From positions 22,041 through 68,420 of the forward strand of contig JAPSJV010000014.1 in assembly GCA_031178005.1 (NCBI GenBank): a stretch of DNA of 46,380 bases, written 5' to 3'. Source of the DNA: Pseudarthrobacter sp. (GTDB lineage: Bacteria > Actinomycetota > Actinomycetes > Actinomycetales > Micrococcaceae). The notes under the pieces are model-generated. The model was not told the origin of the DNA. It did no database searches and saw only the letters and a list, made by a program, of their open reading frames with translations. Position numbers and translations under genes: made by a program. Shown piece after piece: positions 1 through 8,514 of the stretch. Within the stretch, counting starts at the first letter, position 1, and each line of letters begins with the position of its first letter.

Positions 1-69
1 TTTTAGTCCGCAAAACGAACCCCCCGGGCGGTTACCTTGGGTGTACATGTAACCGGGCCGTCGTCGTAT

Positions 70-162
70 GGTGGTCGAGCCTGTCGAGACCTGAGGTTTC
101 GACAGGCTCAACCACCGGTGGTCGAGCTTGTCGAGACCCAGGTTTCGACAAGCTCAACCACC
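70..162. repeat. Two tandem copies of a dispersed hairpin repeat downstream of sucD
   Basis: Two back-to-back inverted repeats of 22-nt arms: 70-91 with 95-116, and 117-138 with 141-162. Each pairs over 20 of 22 positions around a 2-3 nt loop. The two units differ by a compensated change (GAGCCTGTC in the first, GAGCTTGTC in the second, each matched in its partner arm), so the structure is conserved. They lie just after the sucD stop, where they could act as a terminator or 3'-end stabiliser. Related single-arm copies occur at 1089-1107 and 7268-7309. Bases 1-69 hold nothing I can identify. Confidence 0.85.
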
Positions 163-170
163 GGAGGGAA

Positions 171-1073
171 CTACAGGGCTGCGTAAACTTCGCGCAGCAG
201 CTTGGCGGTCTCGGACGGCGTCTTGCCGACCTTCACGCCTGCGGCCTCGAGGGCTTCCTTCTTGGCCTGGGCGGTACCGGCGGAACCGGAGACGATGGCG
301 CCGGCGTGGCCCATGGTCTTGCCTTCGGGAGCCGTGAATCCGGCCACGTAGCCTACAACCGGCTTGGTGACGTTGGCCTTGATGAAGTCAGCGGCACGTT
401 CCTCGGCATCGCCGCCGATTTCGCCGATCATCACGATGGCCTTGGTCTCCGGGTCAGCCTCGAACGCAGCCAGGGCGTCGATGTGCGTGGTGCCGATGAC
501 GGGGTCGCCGCCGATTCCGATGGCGGTGGAGAAGCCGAGGTCACGCAGTTCGTACATCATCTGGTAGGTCAGGGTGCCTGACTTGGAGACGAGGCCGATG
601 GGGCCCTTGCCGGTGATGTTGGCGGGCGTGATGCCTACCAGGGCTTCGCCGGGGGTGATGATGCCGGGGCAGTTCGGTCCGATGATCCGGGTGATCTGGT
701 TGCCGTCAGCGTCAACCTTGGACTGGGCGAGGGCCCAGAACTCGGCCGAATCCTGGACAGGCACGCCTTCGGTGATGACAACAACGAGGCCGATTTCGGC
801 TTCGATGGCTTCAACAACGGCGTCCTTGGTGAATGCCGGGGGGACGAAGACGATGGAGACGTCCGCGCCGGTTTCGGCGATGGCTTCCTTGACGGTGCCG
901 AAGACGTGAATATCGTTGTCACCGTGGACCACGGTGGTGCCGGCCTTGCGGGCGTTCACGCCACCGACGATGTTGGTGCCGGCCTTGAGCATCAGGGCGG
1001 TGTGCTTGGTGCCTTCGCCGCCGGTGATGCCCTGGACGATGACCTTGGAGTCTTTGTTCAGATAAATAGACAT
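171..1073 (-). CDS. sucD: Succinyl-CoA ligase (ADP-forming), alpha subunit
   Basis: 300 aa, the usual length for the family. It catalyses the reversible conversion of succinyl-CoA to succinate with ATP formation in the TCA cycle, as a complex with SucC. An N-terminal CoA-binding Rossmann region is visible ([12 protein letters not shown], residues 13-24). The phosphohistidine segment is GHAGAI with the histidine at about residue 256. The ligase-CoA signature around residues 155-170 ([14 protein letters not shown]) is also present. The ATG start has a good ribosome-binding site, AGGAAAG, five bases upstream. It lies 30 bp downstream of sucC and is almost certainly cotranscribed with it. A dispersed-repeat arm fills part of that spacer, and tandem hairpins follow the gene. 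Confidence 0.97.
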   Translation of the reverse strand: MSIYLNKDSKVIVQGITGGEGTKHTALMLKAGTNIVGGVNARKAGTTVVHGDNDIHVFGTVKEAIAETGADVSIVFVPPAFTKDAVVEAIEAEIGLVVVITEGVPVQDSAEFWALAQSKVDADGNQITRIIGPNCPGIITPGEALVGITPANITGKGPIGLVSKSGTLTYQMMYELRDLGFSTAIGIGGDPVIGTTHIDALAAFEADPETKAIVMIGEIGGDAEERAADFIKANVTKPVVGYVAGFTAPEGKTMGHAGAIVSGSAGTAQAKKEALEAAGVKVGKTPSETAKLLREVYAAL

Positions 1074-1088
1074 GTGTTCTTTCCTAGA

Positions 1089-1107
1089 TCTCGACAGGCT
1101 CGATCAG
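1089..1107. repeat. Single arm of the dispersed hairpin repeat between sucC and sucD
   Basis: On the minus strand the sequence TGATCGAGCCTGTCGAGATC begins exactly at the TGA stop codon of sucC (1104-1106). It matches the copies at 7268-7309 and the arms of the tandem hairpins at 70-162. The opposite hairpin arm is missing here, so it is a half-element. Confidence 0.7.
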
Positions 1108-2273
1108 CGGGCTGCGTAGGCGAGCTCGGCGGCCTTGTCGGCGCCCTCGTCCATGGTGGCGGCCAGGGTAACCAGCGGGTGGTTTGCCTCGGCAAGGATG
1201 CGGCGGCCTTCTTCGACGTTGTTGCCATCGAGGCGGACTACCAGGGGCTTGTTCGCGGAGGAACCCAACTCGGCGAGTGCGCCGACGATGCCCTTGGCAA
1301 CGGCGTCACACGCGGTGATGCCGCCGAAGACGTTCACGAACACGGACTTGACCTGCTCGTCGCCCAGGATGACGTCGAGGCCGGCAGCCATAACCTCTGC
1401 AGAGGCTCCACCGCCGATGTCCAGGAAGTTGGCGGGCTTGACGTTGCCGTGGTTTTCGCCGGCGTAGGCAACAACGTCCAGCGTGGACATAACCAGGCCT
1501 GCACCGTTGCCGATGATGCCAACGGAGCCGTCGAGCTTGACGTAGTTCAGGTCCTGCGCCTTGGCCTTGGCTTCGAGGGGATCAGCAGCATCCTTGTCCT
1601 CGAGCCTGGCGTGGTGCGGGTGGCGGAAATCGGCGTTCTCGTCGAGGGAGACCTTGCCGTCCAGGGCGACGATGTCGCCGGCGCCGGTCTTGACCAGCGG
1701 GTTGACCTCCACCAGGGTGGCGTCTTCCTTCTTGAAGACATCCCAGAGCTTGAGGATGACGTCGGCAACCTTGCCGCGCAGTTCCTCGGAGAAGCCGGCG
1801 GCAGCGACGATTTCGTCGGCCTTCGCCTGGTCGATGCCGACAGCGGGATCAATGGCAACCTTGGCCAGCGCATCCGGACGTTCGACGGCGAGCTGTTCGA
1901 TTTCCATGCCGCCTTCTACCGAGCACATGGCCAGGTAGTTGCGGTTGGCCCGGTCCAGCAGGACGGAGAAGTAGTATTCCTCGGCAATATCGGCACCCTG
2001 GGCAATCATCACCTTGTTGACGGTGTGGCCCTTGATGTCCATGCCCAGGATGTTGGTGGAGTGCTCCAGCGCCTCGTCCGCAGACTTGGCCACCTTCACG
2101 CCGCCGGCCTTACCGCGGCCGCCAACCTTTACCTGTGCCTTGACGACGGTAACGCCGCCAATCTTCTCGGCAGCTGCTTTTGCTTCTTCAGGGGTGTACG
2201 CCACGATGCCGGCAAGCACGGGTACACCGTGCGCCTCGAACATATCGCGCGCCTGGTATTCAAACAGGTCCAC
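1104..2273 (-). CDS. sucC: Succinyl-CoA ligase (ADP-forming), beta subunit
   Basis: 389 aa, typical for SucC. It starts at a GTG (encoding the [17 protein letters not shown]-terminus), with AGAAGGA about 11 bases upstream. It has an N-terminal ATP-grasp domain and a C-terminal CoA-ligase/flavodoxin-like domain containing the [11 protein letters not shown] and FGGITACD segments. With SucD it forms the TCA-cycle succinyl-CoA ligase. It is first in the sucCD operon. The 209 bp between its start and the terminator at 2483-2508 must hold the promoter, but I do not see a clear consensus there. The stop codon falls inside a dispersed repeat arm. Confidence 0.97.
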   Translation of the reverse strand: MDLFEYQARDMFEAHGVPVLAGIVAYTPEEAKAAAEKIGGVTVVKAQVKVGGRGKAGGVKVAKSADEALEHSTNILGMDIKGHTVNKVMIAQGADIAEEYYFSVLLDRANRNYLAMCSVEGGMEIEQLAVERPDALAKVAIDPAVGIDQAKADEIVAAAGFSEELRGKVADVILKLWDVFKKEDATLVEVNPLVKTGAGDIVALDGKVSLDENADFRHPHHARLEDKDAADPLEAKAKAQDLNYVKLDGSVGIIGNGAGLVMSTLDVVAYAGENHGNVKPANFLDIGGGASAEVMAAGLDVILGDEQVKSVFVNVFGGITACDAVAKGIVGALAELGSSANKPLVVRLDGNNVEEGRRILAEANHPLVTLAATMDEGADKAAELAYAAR

Positions 2274-2482
2274 GGTTTAGTGTCCTTCTACGTCGAAGTA
2301 GTTTCTGTACAGTCGAGCACCGTCGAAGACGATGACCGGGCTGCGGAATTGCACGTACCGGAGGCGGGTTGGAAACGAGCCACGCGGCGTAATGCTCCAT
2401 TGGGAACTCTAGTCCTTCACGGAGACCCGCCCGACCTACACTACCTGTTCTGTGAGTAACGACACTATTCTATGGAGCGTAG

Positions 2483-2508
2483 AAAAACCCCGGAATCACG
2501 GGGTTTTT
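2483..2508 (-). terminator. Intrinsic terminator of the lipoprotein gene, overlapping its stop codon
   Basis: The 10-nt arms 2483-2492 and 2499-2508 (AAAAACCCCG / CGGGGTTTTT on either strand) pair around a six-base loop. The A/T run is part of the stem, so the hairpin can work in both directions. The lipoprotein stop codon (2496-2498) lies in the loop, and the last lysine-threonine-proline codons lie in one arm. Confidence 0.85.
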
Positions 2509-3197
2509 GGGGCGGCACCGGTGGTTTCTGCAGCGTTTTCCGAGGGGCCCAAAACAAGTTCGTATTTGCCCTTTGCCACAAAGAATCCGATGCCTGCAGA
2601 CACGTTCCCGCAGGCCACCCCGCCGTTGTATGCCGAACAGCGCAGCCCGTTGCGTTCCAGGTTGGCACCGTCCGGCAGGACGGCGAGCTGGGAGATGGGA
2701 CCGGTGGCATCCCCGTTGGGCCCGTATTCGGACTCCATCTGTGTGACGCCGGAACGGCATTCACCGTAGCGGGCAGCATCAGGGGTGGTGATTACGGTGC
2801 CGCCCAGGAAGCCCAGGTTTGTGCCCGCACAGTCGCTGGACACGTCCGCCGGCAGGGGCTTGGGGTAGGCGGCCAGTTCGCAATGGGCCACCGGAACAAT
2901 AGCCAGTTTGTTGTTGGCAGAATCCGCGTAGTTGTTGACCTCGTAAGGGAGGTTGACGTGCTCCCCGCGTGCCGAGGTCAGCGAGCAGGCAATGTTGCGG
3001 TCTTCCGTCACAAAACTCAGGACGTCGTCACCCGCCGAATAGGGGGAAGGGTCCGCAAGCGGCGCTTGCGCCAACTGTTCGATGGCAGGCAAGGGCGGAG
3101 GTGGCACGTAGCCGGGGTCTTCCTGGCTGAAGCTGCATGACGTCACGGCCGGCAGCAGGACGGCAGCAGCCAGCATCGCCCGGAGCACCGGCCGCAT
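2496..3197 (-). CDS. Putative lipoprotein of unknown function
   Basis: 233 aa. The start is the ATG at 3195-3197, because a longer frame would run into pcrA. The N-terminus MRPVLRAMLAAAVLLPAVTSC is a lipoprotein signal peptide with the lipobox AVTSC (lipidated Cys at about residue 21), followed by a proline-rich linker (PPPPLP). The rest has several cysteines spaced as if for disulphides and ends in a low-complexity tail. I do not recognise a named domain. The predicted site of action is the outer face of the cytoplasmic membrane. It starts 4 bp after the pcrA stop on the same strand, so it may be cotranscribed with pcrA without any obvious functional link. Confidence 0.85.
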   Translation of the reverse strand: MRPVLRAMLAAAVLLPAVTSCSFSQEDPGYVPPPPLPAIEQLAQAPLADPSPYSAGDDVLSFVTEDRNIACSLTSARGEHVNLPYEVNNYADSANNKLAIVPVAHCELAAYPKPLPADVSSDCAGTNLGFLGGTVITTPDAARYGECRSGVTQMESEYGPNGDATGPISQLAVLPDGANLERNGLRCSAYNGGVACGNVSAGIGFFVAKGKYELVLGPSENAAETTGAAPKTP

Positions 3198-3201
3198 ACG
3201 C

Positions 3202-5733
3202 CTAGGCCTCCACCTTGGTAAGGGGCGCGTAGCGGAGCAGCAGCCGCTTCTCCCCCACACTGAACTTGACCTTGGCAACCGTCTTGTCCCCGGCACCTTC
3301 CACGGCGAGGACCGTGCCGTTGCCGAAGCTGGTGTGGTTGACCTTGTCACCCACGCTGACGGCAATGACTTCCTTCTGCGGCTGGACGCGGTTCTTGGCT
3401 ATGGCTGCCGGAACGTCCGCATTGAAGCCGGCATGCGAATCCGCTGCCCCGCCACGTGCGGTGCCTGCGCCCCAGAAGGAGCCGCTGTAGCGGTCGGAGC
3501 CGACGCCGGCCCCGCTCCCCCAGCCGCCAACGCTCCGGCTGGTGCCCTCACGCTTCCACTCCACCAGATCACCGGGGATCTCCTCGATGAACTGGCTGGC
3601 GGGGTTGTACTGGCTCTGTCCCCACAGGCTGCGGACCTCGGACCGGGTAATGTACAGGCGCTTCCGGGCGCGGGTGAGGCCCACGTACGCCAGCCGCCGT
3701 TCTTCCGCCAGTTCCTTGGGGTCGGTGGCAGACCGTGCATGCGGGAAAATGCCGTGCTCCATACCGGTAAGGAACACCACCGGGAACTCCAGGCCTTTAG
3801 CTGTGTGCAGCGTCATCAGCGTGACGACTCCCAGGCGCCGCGCTTCCGCAACGGCAGCCGCAGCTTCCGCCTCGGTGCCGCCCGGAGCGTCCGGAATCTG
3901 GTCAGCATCCGCCACCAGGGAAACCTGTTCCAGGAATGCCTCCAGGGAGCCTTCAGGGTTTTCCTGTTCGTACTCGCGCACCACCGCCACGAGTTCGGCC
4001 AGGTTCTCCACACGGGATTCATCCTGCGGATCGGTACTGGCCCGCAGCCCGGCCAGGTAGCCGGTCTGTTCCAGGACGGCCTCGAGCGCCGCGGACGCGC
4101 CGGAACCGGCGGCGACTACCGCCAGATCGTCCAACAGCTTCACAAAACCTTCCACCGCATTGACCGAGCGGGTGGCCATGCCTGGAGCCTGGTCCGCACG
4201 CCGCGCCGCGGCCATAAAGGAGATCCGTTCACGTTCCGCCAGAGCCGCAACGGCTCCTTCGGCGCGATCGCCGATGCCCCGTTTGGGTTCGTTGAGCACC
4301 CGGCGCAGGTTGACGTCATCGTCGGGATTGACCAGGACGCGCAAGTAAGCGAGGGCGTCCTTGATTTCCTTGCGCTCGTAGAAGCGTGTGCCACCCACAA
4401 CCTTGTAAGGCAGGCCGACGCGGACCAGCACGTCTTCAATGGAACGCGACTGGGCGTTGGTCCGGTAGAAAATCGCGACGTCGCCGGGGCGCAGACCGTC
4501 CTCGTCCTGCAGCCTGTCGATCTCCTTGGCGATGAAACGGGCTTCCTCGTGTTCGTTCTCGCCCACATAGCCGATGATCTTGTGGCCGTCCCCCTCTGCG
4601 GTCCACAGCCGTTTCTCCGGCCGGTTGGGGTTTCGGGAAATCACCGAGTTGGCGGCGTTGAGGATGTTCTGCGTGGAGCGGTAGTTCTGCTCCAGCTTGA
4701 TGGTGCGTGCGGTGGGATAGTCCTTGGAAAACTCCACAATGTTGCGGATGTCCGCACCGCGGAAAGCGTAAATGGACTGATCGGAATCGCCGACGACGGT
4801 CAGCTCGCTCGCCTGCTCACCCTCGCCCACGATTTCGCGCACCAGGGCGTACTGTGCGTGGTTGGTGTCCTGGTATTCGTCCACCAAAACGTGCCGGAAT
4901 CGGCGGCGGTAGGACTCGGCGAGTGCCGGGAAGGCCCGGAACATGTAGACGGTCTGGGCGATGAGATCGTCAAAGTCCATGGCGTTGGCCTGCCGCAGCC
5001 GCTGCGTGTAGCCCTTGAAGACCTCGGCCACTGCCGATTCGAAGGGATCGTTGTGGTTGGCCGAGGACGAGTAGGCGTCGTCGTCGATGAGTTCGTTCTT
5101 GAGCGCTGAAATCTTGTGCTGGATGGCCTTGGGCGCGAAGCGCTTGGGGTCCAGCTCCAGGTTCTTGGCCACCAACGTGATGAGGCGCAGGGAATCCGCC
5201 GAGTCATAGATGGAGAAGTTCGACTTCAGGCCGACGTTTGCTGCCTCGCGGCGCAGGATCCGCACGCAGGACGAGTGGAACGTGGAAATCCACATGGCCT
5301 TGGCACGAGGTCCCACCAGCGCCTCGATGCGTTCCCGCATCTCCGCTGCTGCCTTGTTGGTGAAGGTAATGGCCAGGATCTCGCCGTGATGGGCGCGCTT
5401 GGTGGCGATCAGGTAACCGATCCGGTTACTCAGCACCCTGGTTTTGCCTGACCCCGCACCGGCAACGATCAGCAGTGGACCGCCTGCGTGCTTGACTGCC
5501 TCTGCCTGTTGGGGGTTCAGCCCTTCAAGAAGTTGGGCTGTATTGAGCGCAGGCGTGCCACCGGAGTGGCCTGAGCCGCTGCCCGGGCGCGGGTCGGAAC
5601 CGGCCTCAGGACCCGCCCCCGCACCGAATCCAGGGCCGTCTCCGGCACTGAATGCACGGGTCTGGTTGCGCGCGGCAGCGCCGGGTGCGGCCTTGAAAGG
5701 TCCGTCAGAGTAAGGGTCAAACAACATATCCAT
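3202..5733 (-). CDS. pcrA: UvrD/PcrA-type superfamily 1 DNA helicase
   Basis: 843 aa from the ATG at 5731-5733 (MDMLFDPYS). Longer frames overlap the next gene in another frame. This is an ATP-dependent 3'-5' helicase family acting in nucleotide-excision repair, recombination control and replication-fork clearing. Visible motifs in order: Q-motif LNPQQAEAV (about 72-80), Walker A AGAGSGKT (about 91-98), DEYQDTN (motif II), GDSDQSIYAFRGAD (motif III), TLHTAKGLEFPVVFLTG (motif V) and EERRLAYVGLTRARKRL (motif VI). The N-terminus has a long Gly/Ala/Pro-rich tail of about 65 residues before the helicase core. The C-terminus ends in the small PcrA/UvrD tudor-like domain (GDKVNHTSFGNGTV). The assignment is secure; the exact start is less so. 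Confidence 0.96.
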   Translation of the reverse strand: MDMLFDPYSDGPFKAAPGAAARNQTRAFSAGDGPGFGAGAGPEAGSDPRPGSGSGHSGGTPALNTAQLLEGLNPQQAEAVKHAGGPLLIVAGAGSGKTRVLSNRIGYLIATKRAHHGEILAITFTNKAAAEMRERIEALVGPRAKAMWISTFHSSCVRILRREAANVGLKSNFSIYDSADSLRLITLVAKNLELDPKRFAPKAIQHKISALKNELIDDDAYSSSANHNDPFESAVAEVFKGYTQRLRQANAMDFDDLIAQTVYMFRAFPALAESYRRRFRHVLVDEYQDTNHAQYALVREIVGEGEQASELTVVGDSDQSIYAFRGADIRNIVEFSKDYPTARTIKLEQNYRSTQNILNAANSVISRNPNRPEKRLWTAEGDGHKIIGYVGENEHEEARFIAKEIDRLQDEDGLRPGDVAIFYRTNAQSRSIEDVLVRVGLPYKVVGGTRFYERKEIKDALAYLRVLVNPDDDVNLRRVLNEPKRGIGDRAEGAVAALAERERISFMAAARRADQAPGMATRSVNAVEGFVKLLDDLAVVAAGSGASAALEAVLEQTGYLAGLRASTDPQDESRVENLAELVAVVREYEQENPEGSLEAFLEQVSLVADADQIPDAPGGTEAEAAAAVAEARRLGVVTLMTLHTAKGLEFPVVFLTGMEHGIFPHARSATDPKELAEERRLAYVGLTRARKRLYITRSEVRSLWGQSQYNPASQFIEEIPGDLVEWKREGTSRSVGGWGSGAGVGSDRYSGSFWGAGTARGGAADSHAGFNADVPAAIAKNRVQPQKEVIAVSVGDKVNHTSFGNGTVLAVEGAGDKTVAKVKFSVGEKRLLLRYAPLTKVEA

Positions 5734-5776
5734 GGTGTAGACAAGTCTAGGCGCTGGGTCTGACAGCGGAGGTTCG

Positions 5777-6604
5777 TTACCCGACCCGCCCGGTCTCAAG
5801 GGCAGCACGCAACTGGCGTACCGCCGTCGGGCTTCCCGCCATAAACCATTCCAGGCCGTTGATGGAAACGGTGTCCGTGGCGCCGCCGGCGGCCTCCACG
5901 ATGGCCTTTCCGGGGAGCCAGTCCCACTCCGGGCAGCTGTGCTGGAACCAGCAGCCCAGCTCACCGTCGGCCACCCGGCCGAGGTCGCAGGAGCCGGAGC
6001 CCAGCATCCGGAGGGCCGCGGCGGACGTGGCGGCAGCGTGCCAGGGCATGGCGCACATCGGGTCCGCCAGCCAGCCCGGATGGATGTAAGTGGCGGCGCC
6101 GATCTCCGCCAGTGGCCGGTCGCCGCGGAGGCCTCCGACGTCGAAGGTAACCAGCGAAGCATCATTGAGCGTGGCGGGCCGGCCCTTCCCGCCCAGCCAC
6201 AGCTTGTCCTCTTCCGGCTGGAAAATGGCGCCAAGCACCACGCCACCTTCGTCCTTCAACGCCAGCGCCGAACACCAGTAGCTGGAGCCGTGCAGGAAGT
6301 TGTATGTGCCGTCCACGGGGTCGATCACCCAGGTCCGGCCGCTGGTGCCGGCAAACGCCGCCCCTTCCTCCCCCAGCACGCCGTCCTCCGGCCGGCAGCG
6401 GCGAAGCTGCTCCAGGACATAAGCTTCGGCGGCGTGATCAGCTGCGGTGACGACGTCGGAAATTGAGGTTTTGCGTTCCCCCTGCAGCCCTGCCATCCGC
6501 ATCAGCAGGGCCAGCTGGCCGGCCTCGCGTACCAGTGCGGAAGCGAGTTGGAAGTCGTCGAGGGCGGGATCAAGGTCAAGGGTGCTGTGCCTGCCGGTGG
6601 TCAT
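5777..6604 (-). CDS. Inositol monophosphatase family phosphatase
   Basis: 275 aa. The metal-binding signatures of the family are present: GEEG (about 78-81), the WVIDPVDGTYNF motif with D95 and D98, and a C-terminal EWDWLPGKAIVEAAGG motif with the third aspartate. Members are Mg-dependent phosphomonoesterases. Actinobacterial ones include inositol-phosphate phosphatases and the histidinol-phosphatase HisN, and the sequence alone does not decide between them. It is probably cytoplasmic. It reads towards pcrA 43 bp away and is divergent from the membrane protein at 6638. Confidence 0.9.
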   Translation of the reverse strand: MTTGRHSTLDLDPALDDFQLASALVREAGQLALLMRMAGLQGERKTSISDVVTAADHAAEAYVLEQLRRCRPEDGVLGEEGAAFAGTSGRTWVIDPVDGTYNFLHGSSYWCSALALKDEGGVVLGAIFQPEEDKLWLGGKGRPATLNDASLVTFDVGGLRGDRPLAEIGAATYIHPGWLADPMCAMPWHAAATSAAALRMLGSGSCDLGRVADGELGCWFQHSCPEWDWLPGKAIVEAAGGATDTVSINGLEWFMAGSPTAVRQLRAALETGRVG

Positions 6605-6637
6605 GCATTCAGTCTAGGCGGGGCAATAATGGAAGCT

Positions 6638-7261
6638 ATGGCCAAGACCCCAGCGCAGCGGAAGAAGAAGCACGGCAACAAAGCTGAGGTTCCTCAGCAT
6701 CACCTTCCGCCGGTGATCAACCCCACCACGTCAAGGACTCCGCAGAAGGCGGGCAGCAACGCGAACCTGATCCTGATCGCCGGGGTGGTGGCCAGCTTGT
6801 TCCTGTTCTGGTACCTGCACCTGCTTACCTTGAACCAGCTGTCCCAGCTCTCCGGCGGGCTGGCCATGCCCGACTCGCTGGTGGGTGGTTTTGATGCCGG
6901 GTATATCGAGCAACTGCGCACCGCTATGGACGGCGACGCCCGGGGCCAGTTGAACTACGTTCACAAGACTGCCGGAGTCCTGTTCCCGCTGATATTCGGC
7001 TTCACCTGGCTGTTGCTGATCGGCACCAACGTTGCCCGGAAGACGCTGCGCTGGATCCTGTGGGCGGTGCCGCTGCTGTTCGTCGTGGTGCGGTTGTGGG
7101 GCAATGCCGCGATCGACGGCATCATCTCCGCAGAAACGCTCGACGCCGGGCAGGTGGCCCTTGCGTCGGGCCTCACCGTGGCCGGCTGGGTGCTTCTGGT
7201 GCTGAGCCTGCTGGCCGGCGGTGCCGCGGTGTTCCTGCGTTCTCCGGGAGCGCGGGCGTAG
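6638..7261 (+). CDS. Four-helix membrane protein of unknown function
   Basis: 207 aa starting MAKTPAQRKKKHGNK. An in-frame ATG three codons upstream (6629) has a slightly better purine-rich leader, so the start is uncertain. A basic N-terminal tail of about 40 residues is followed by four predicted membrane helices: LILIAGVVASLFLFWYLHLL, VLFPLIFGFTWLLLIG, WILWAVPLLFVVVRLW and VAGWVLLVLSLLAGGAAVFL. A loop of about 50 residues separates helices 1 and 2. I do not recognise a family. The gene is divergent from the phosphatase and convergent with the LacI-type gene, with two dispersed-repeat arms directly after its stop. Confidence 0.8.
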   Translation: MAKTPAQRKKKHGNKAEVPQHHLPPVINPTTSRTPQKAGSNANLILIAGVVASLFLFWYLHLLTLNQLSQLSGGLAMPDSLVGGFDAGYIEQLRTAMDGDARGQLNYVHKTAGVLFPLIFGFTWLLLIGTNVARKTLRWILWAVPLLFVVVRLWGNAAIDGIISAETLDAGQVALASGLTVAGWVLLVLSLLAGGAAVFLRSPGARA

Positions 7262-7267
7262 CCCCCG

Positions 7268-7309
7268 TGATCGAGCCTGTCGAGTCCCGGTGATCGAGCC
7301 TGTCGAGAT
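7268..7309. repeat. Two direct copies of the dispersed repeat arm between convergent genes
   Basis: TGATCGAGCCTGTCGAG occurs at 7268-7284 and 7291-7307, followed by similar bases, in the same orientation. It lies between the stop codon of the membrane protein (7259-7261) and that of the LacI-family gene (7323-7325). It is the same core as at 70-162 and 1089-1107. Being direct repeats they cannot pair with each other. Confidence 0.75.
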
Positions 7310-7322
7310 CCGGTCCTGCCCC

Positions 7323-8399
7323 TCACGTCGTTTTCTCGGTCGAATCCGTAGTGCCCACGCTGGCCGGGGCCGGAGCGGCGCTGATGGATTCCCTGAACAC
7401 AAGTTCCATGGGGGCCGGGGCGGGGGATTCCGCGGCTGGTTGCTCACCCCGGATCCTGGAGACAAGTTCCGCCATGCTCCTGGCGCCCAGCGTTTCCACA
7501 TCCATGTGGACTGTGGACAGCGATGGTATGAAGAACCTCGATTCGGGCATATCGTCCCAGCCGAACACGCTGACCTGGTCCGGCACGGTGATGCCTCGCT
7601 CATGCAGCGCACGGATGACGCCCATGGCCATGCTGTCGTTGGCGGCGAAGACCGCGGTCACCCCGTCAAGGGCCGCAATCTTCTGACCGGCCGCATAGCC
7701 GGAGGATGAGGACCAGTCCCCAACAGAGACGCCCCTGGATGTCAGCCCCAGTTGCGCTATGGCCTCCTCATAGGCCGCCAGGCGGTTCCGGGCAGACGGC
7801 CATGCCGTGGGACCTGCAACATGGAAAAAATTGCGGTGGCCGAGGGATGCCAGGTGCTCGACGATTTTGGCCGCCGCGCTGCCGTCAGCAAGGCTGCCGC
7901 GGGCCCGCATCCGGTTGGTGTACTCGCCGGCCACCACCATTGGCACACGGGCCACCGGTTCCGGGGAGGAGCCCAGCTTGGCCGGCCGCGGAACAAAGGA
8001 CAGGACGCCTGCCACCCCGTCACCTGCGAGCAGTCCCTGGAGCCTTTCAGCCCGGGCTTTCGCGGTTCCTTCCATGGCCACCACATCCATGCGGAAGCCT
8101 GCTGCGTGCGCCATCTCCGCGGCGCCGTTCAGCATACGCCCGGGAACATGCGGGGATGCTTCCGGAATTACCACCACGACGCGGTACAGCTCGCGGGAGC
8201 GGAGGGACCTTGCCGCAAGGTTTGGCGTGTAATCAAGCTCCGCCAGCGCCTTTTCCACCCGTTCCAGGGTGGCTGGCCGCAGCTTGGCCTTGTCCTTCAG
8301 GTAGCGCGACACGGTCTGGTGCGATACACCAGCCAACTCGGCCACGTCGTAGATGGTGGTTGCCTTGGACCGGGCCGGTCCTGCTGCTGACTGCACCAT
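7323..8399 (-). CDS. LacI family transcriptional regulator
   Basis: 358 aa from the ATG at 8397-8399, which has AAGGG about eight bases upstream. A frame running to 8555 would overlap the next gene and adds no family sequence. The N-terminal LacI HTH is clear (TTIYDVAELAGVSHQTVSRYLKD). It is followed by the hinge helix (NLAARSLRS) and a periplasmic-binding-protein-like effector domain with the conserved FAANDSMAMGVIRAL and GWDDMPESRFFIPSLSTV segments, so it presumably responds to a sugar. The last 30 residues are an Ala/Pro/Ser/Thr-rich tail. No sugar-utilisation operon adjoins it, so the target is unknown. LacI-type operators are seen in this window only at 43359-43439. Confidence 0.93.
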   Translation of the reverse strand: MVQSAAGPARSKATTIYDVAELAGVSHQTVSRYLKDKAKLRPATLERVEKALAELDYTPNLAARSLRSRELYRVVVVIPEASPHVPGRMLNGAAEMAHAAGFRMDVVAMEGTAKARAERLQGLLAGDGVAGVLSFVPRPAKLGSSPEPVARVPMVVAGEYTNRMRARGSLADGSAAAKIVEHLASLGHRNFFHVAGPTAWPSARNRLAAYEEAIAQLGLTSRGVSVGDWSSSSGYAAGQKIAALDGVTAVFAANDSMAMGVIRALHERGITVPDQVSVFGWDDMPESRFFIPSLSTVHMDVETLGARSMAELVSRIRGEQPAAESPAPAPMELVFRESISAAPAPASVGTTDSTEKTT

Positions 8400-8514
8400 G
8401 GTGTTATCCCTTCGGATGTTCTTCCAGCGTCCGTCGCCGGAGGGATCCGGAACCAGCGTAATCCCTCGGGCTTCAACTGCCGCGCGGTTTATCGACGCGG
8501 CGGATAGGCCGGCA

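Noticed and set aside
70..162. CRISPR array made of the tandem repeats
   Set aside because: There are only two units, each is a hairpin with a loop of 2-3 bases, and no spacers or cas genes are present.
906..2459. Long open frame (517 codons) on the plus strand opposite sucC and sucD
   Set aside because: It is antisense to two certain genes and has no family features; such mirror frames are usual in high-GC DNA.
3334..5109. Open frame of 591 codons on the plus strand opposite pcrA
   Set aside because: Antisense to the helicase, composition follows the codon pattern of the real gene, no motifs.
5734..6246. N-terminal extension of the PcrA-type helicase to 6246
   Set aside because: It reads the phosphatase gene out of frame and matches no helicase sequence.
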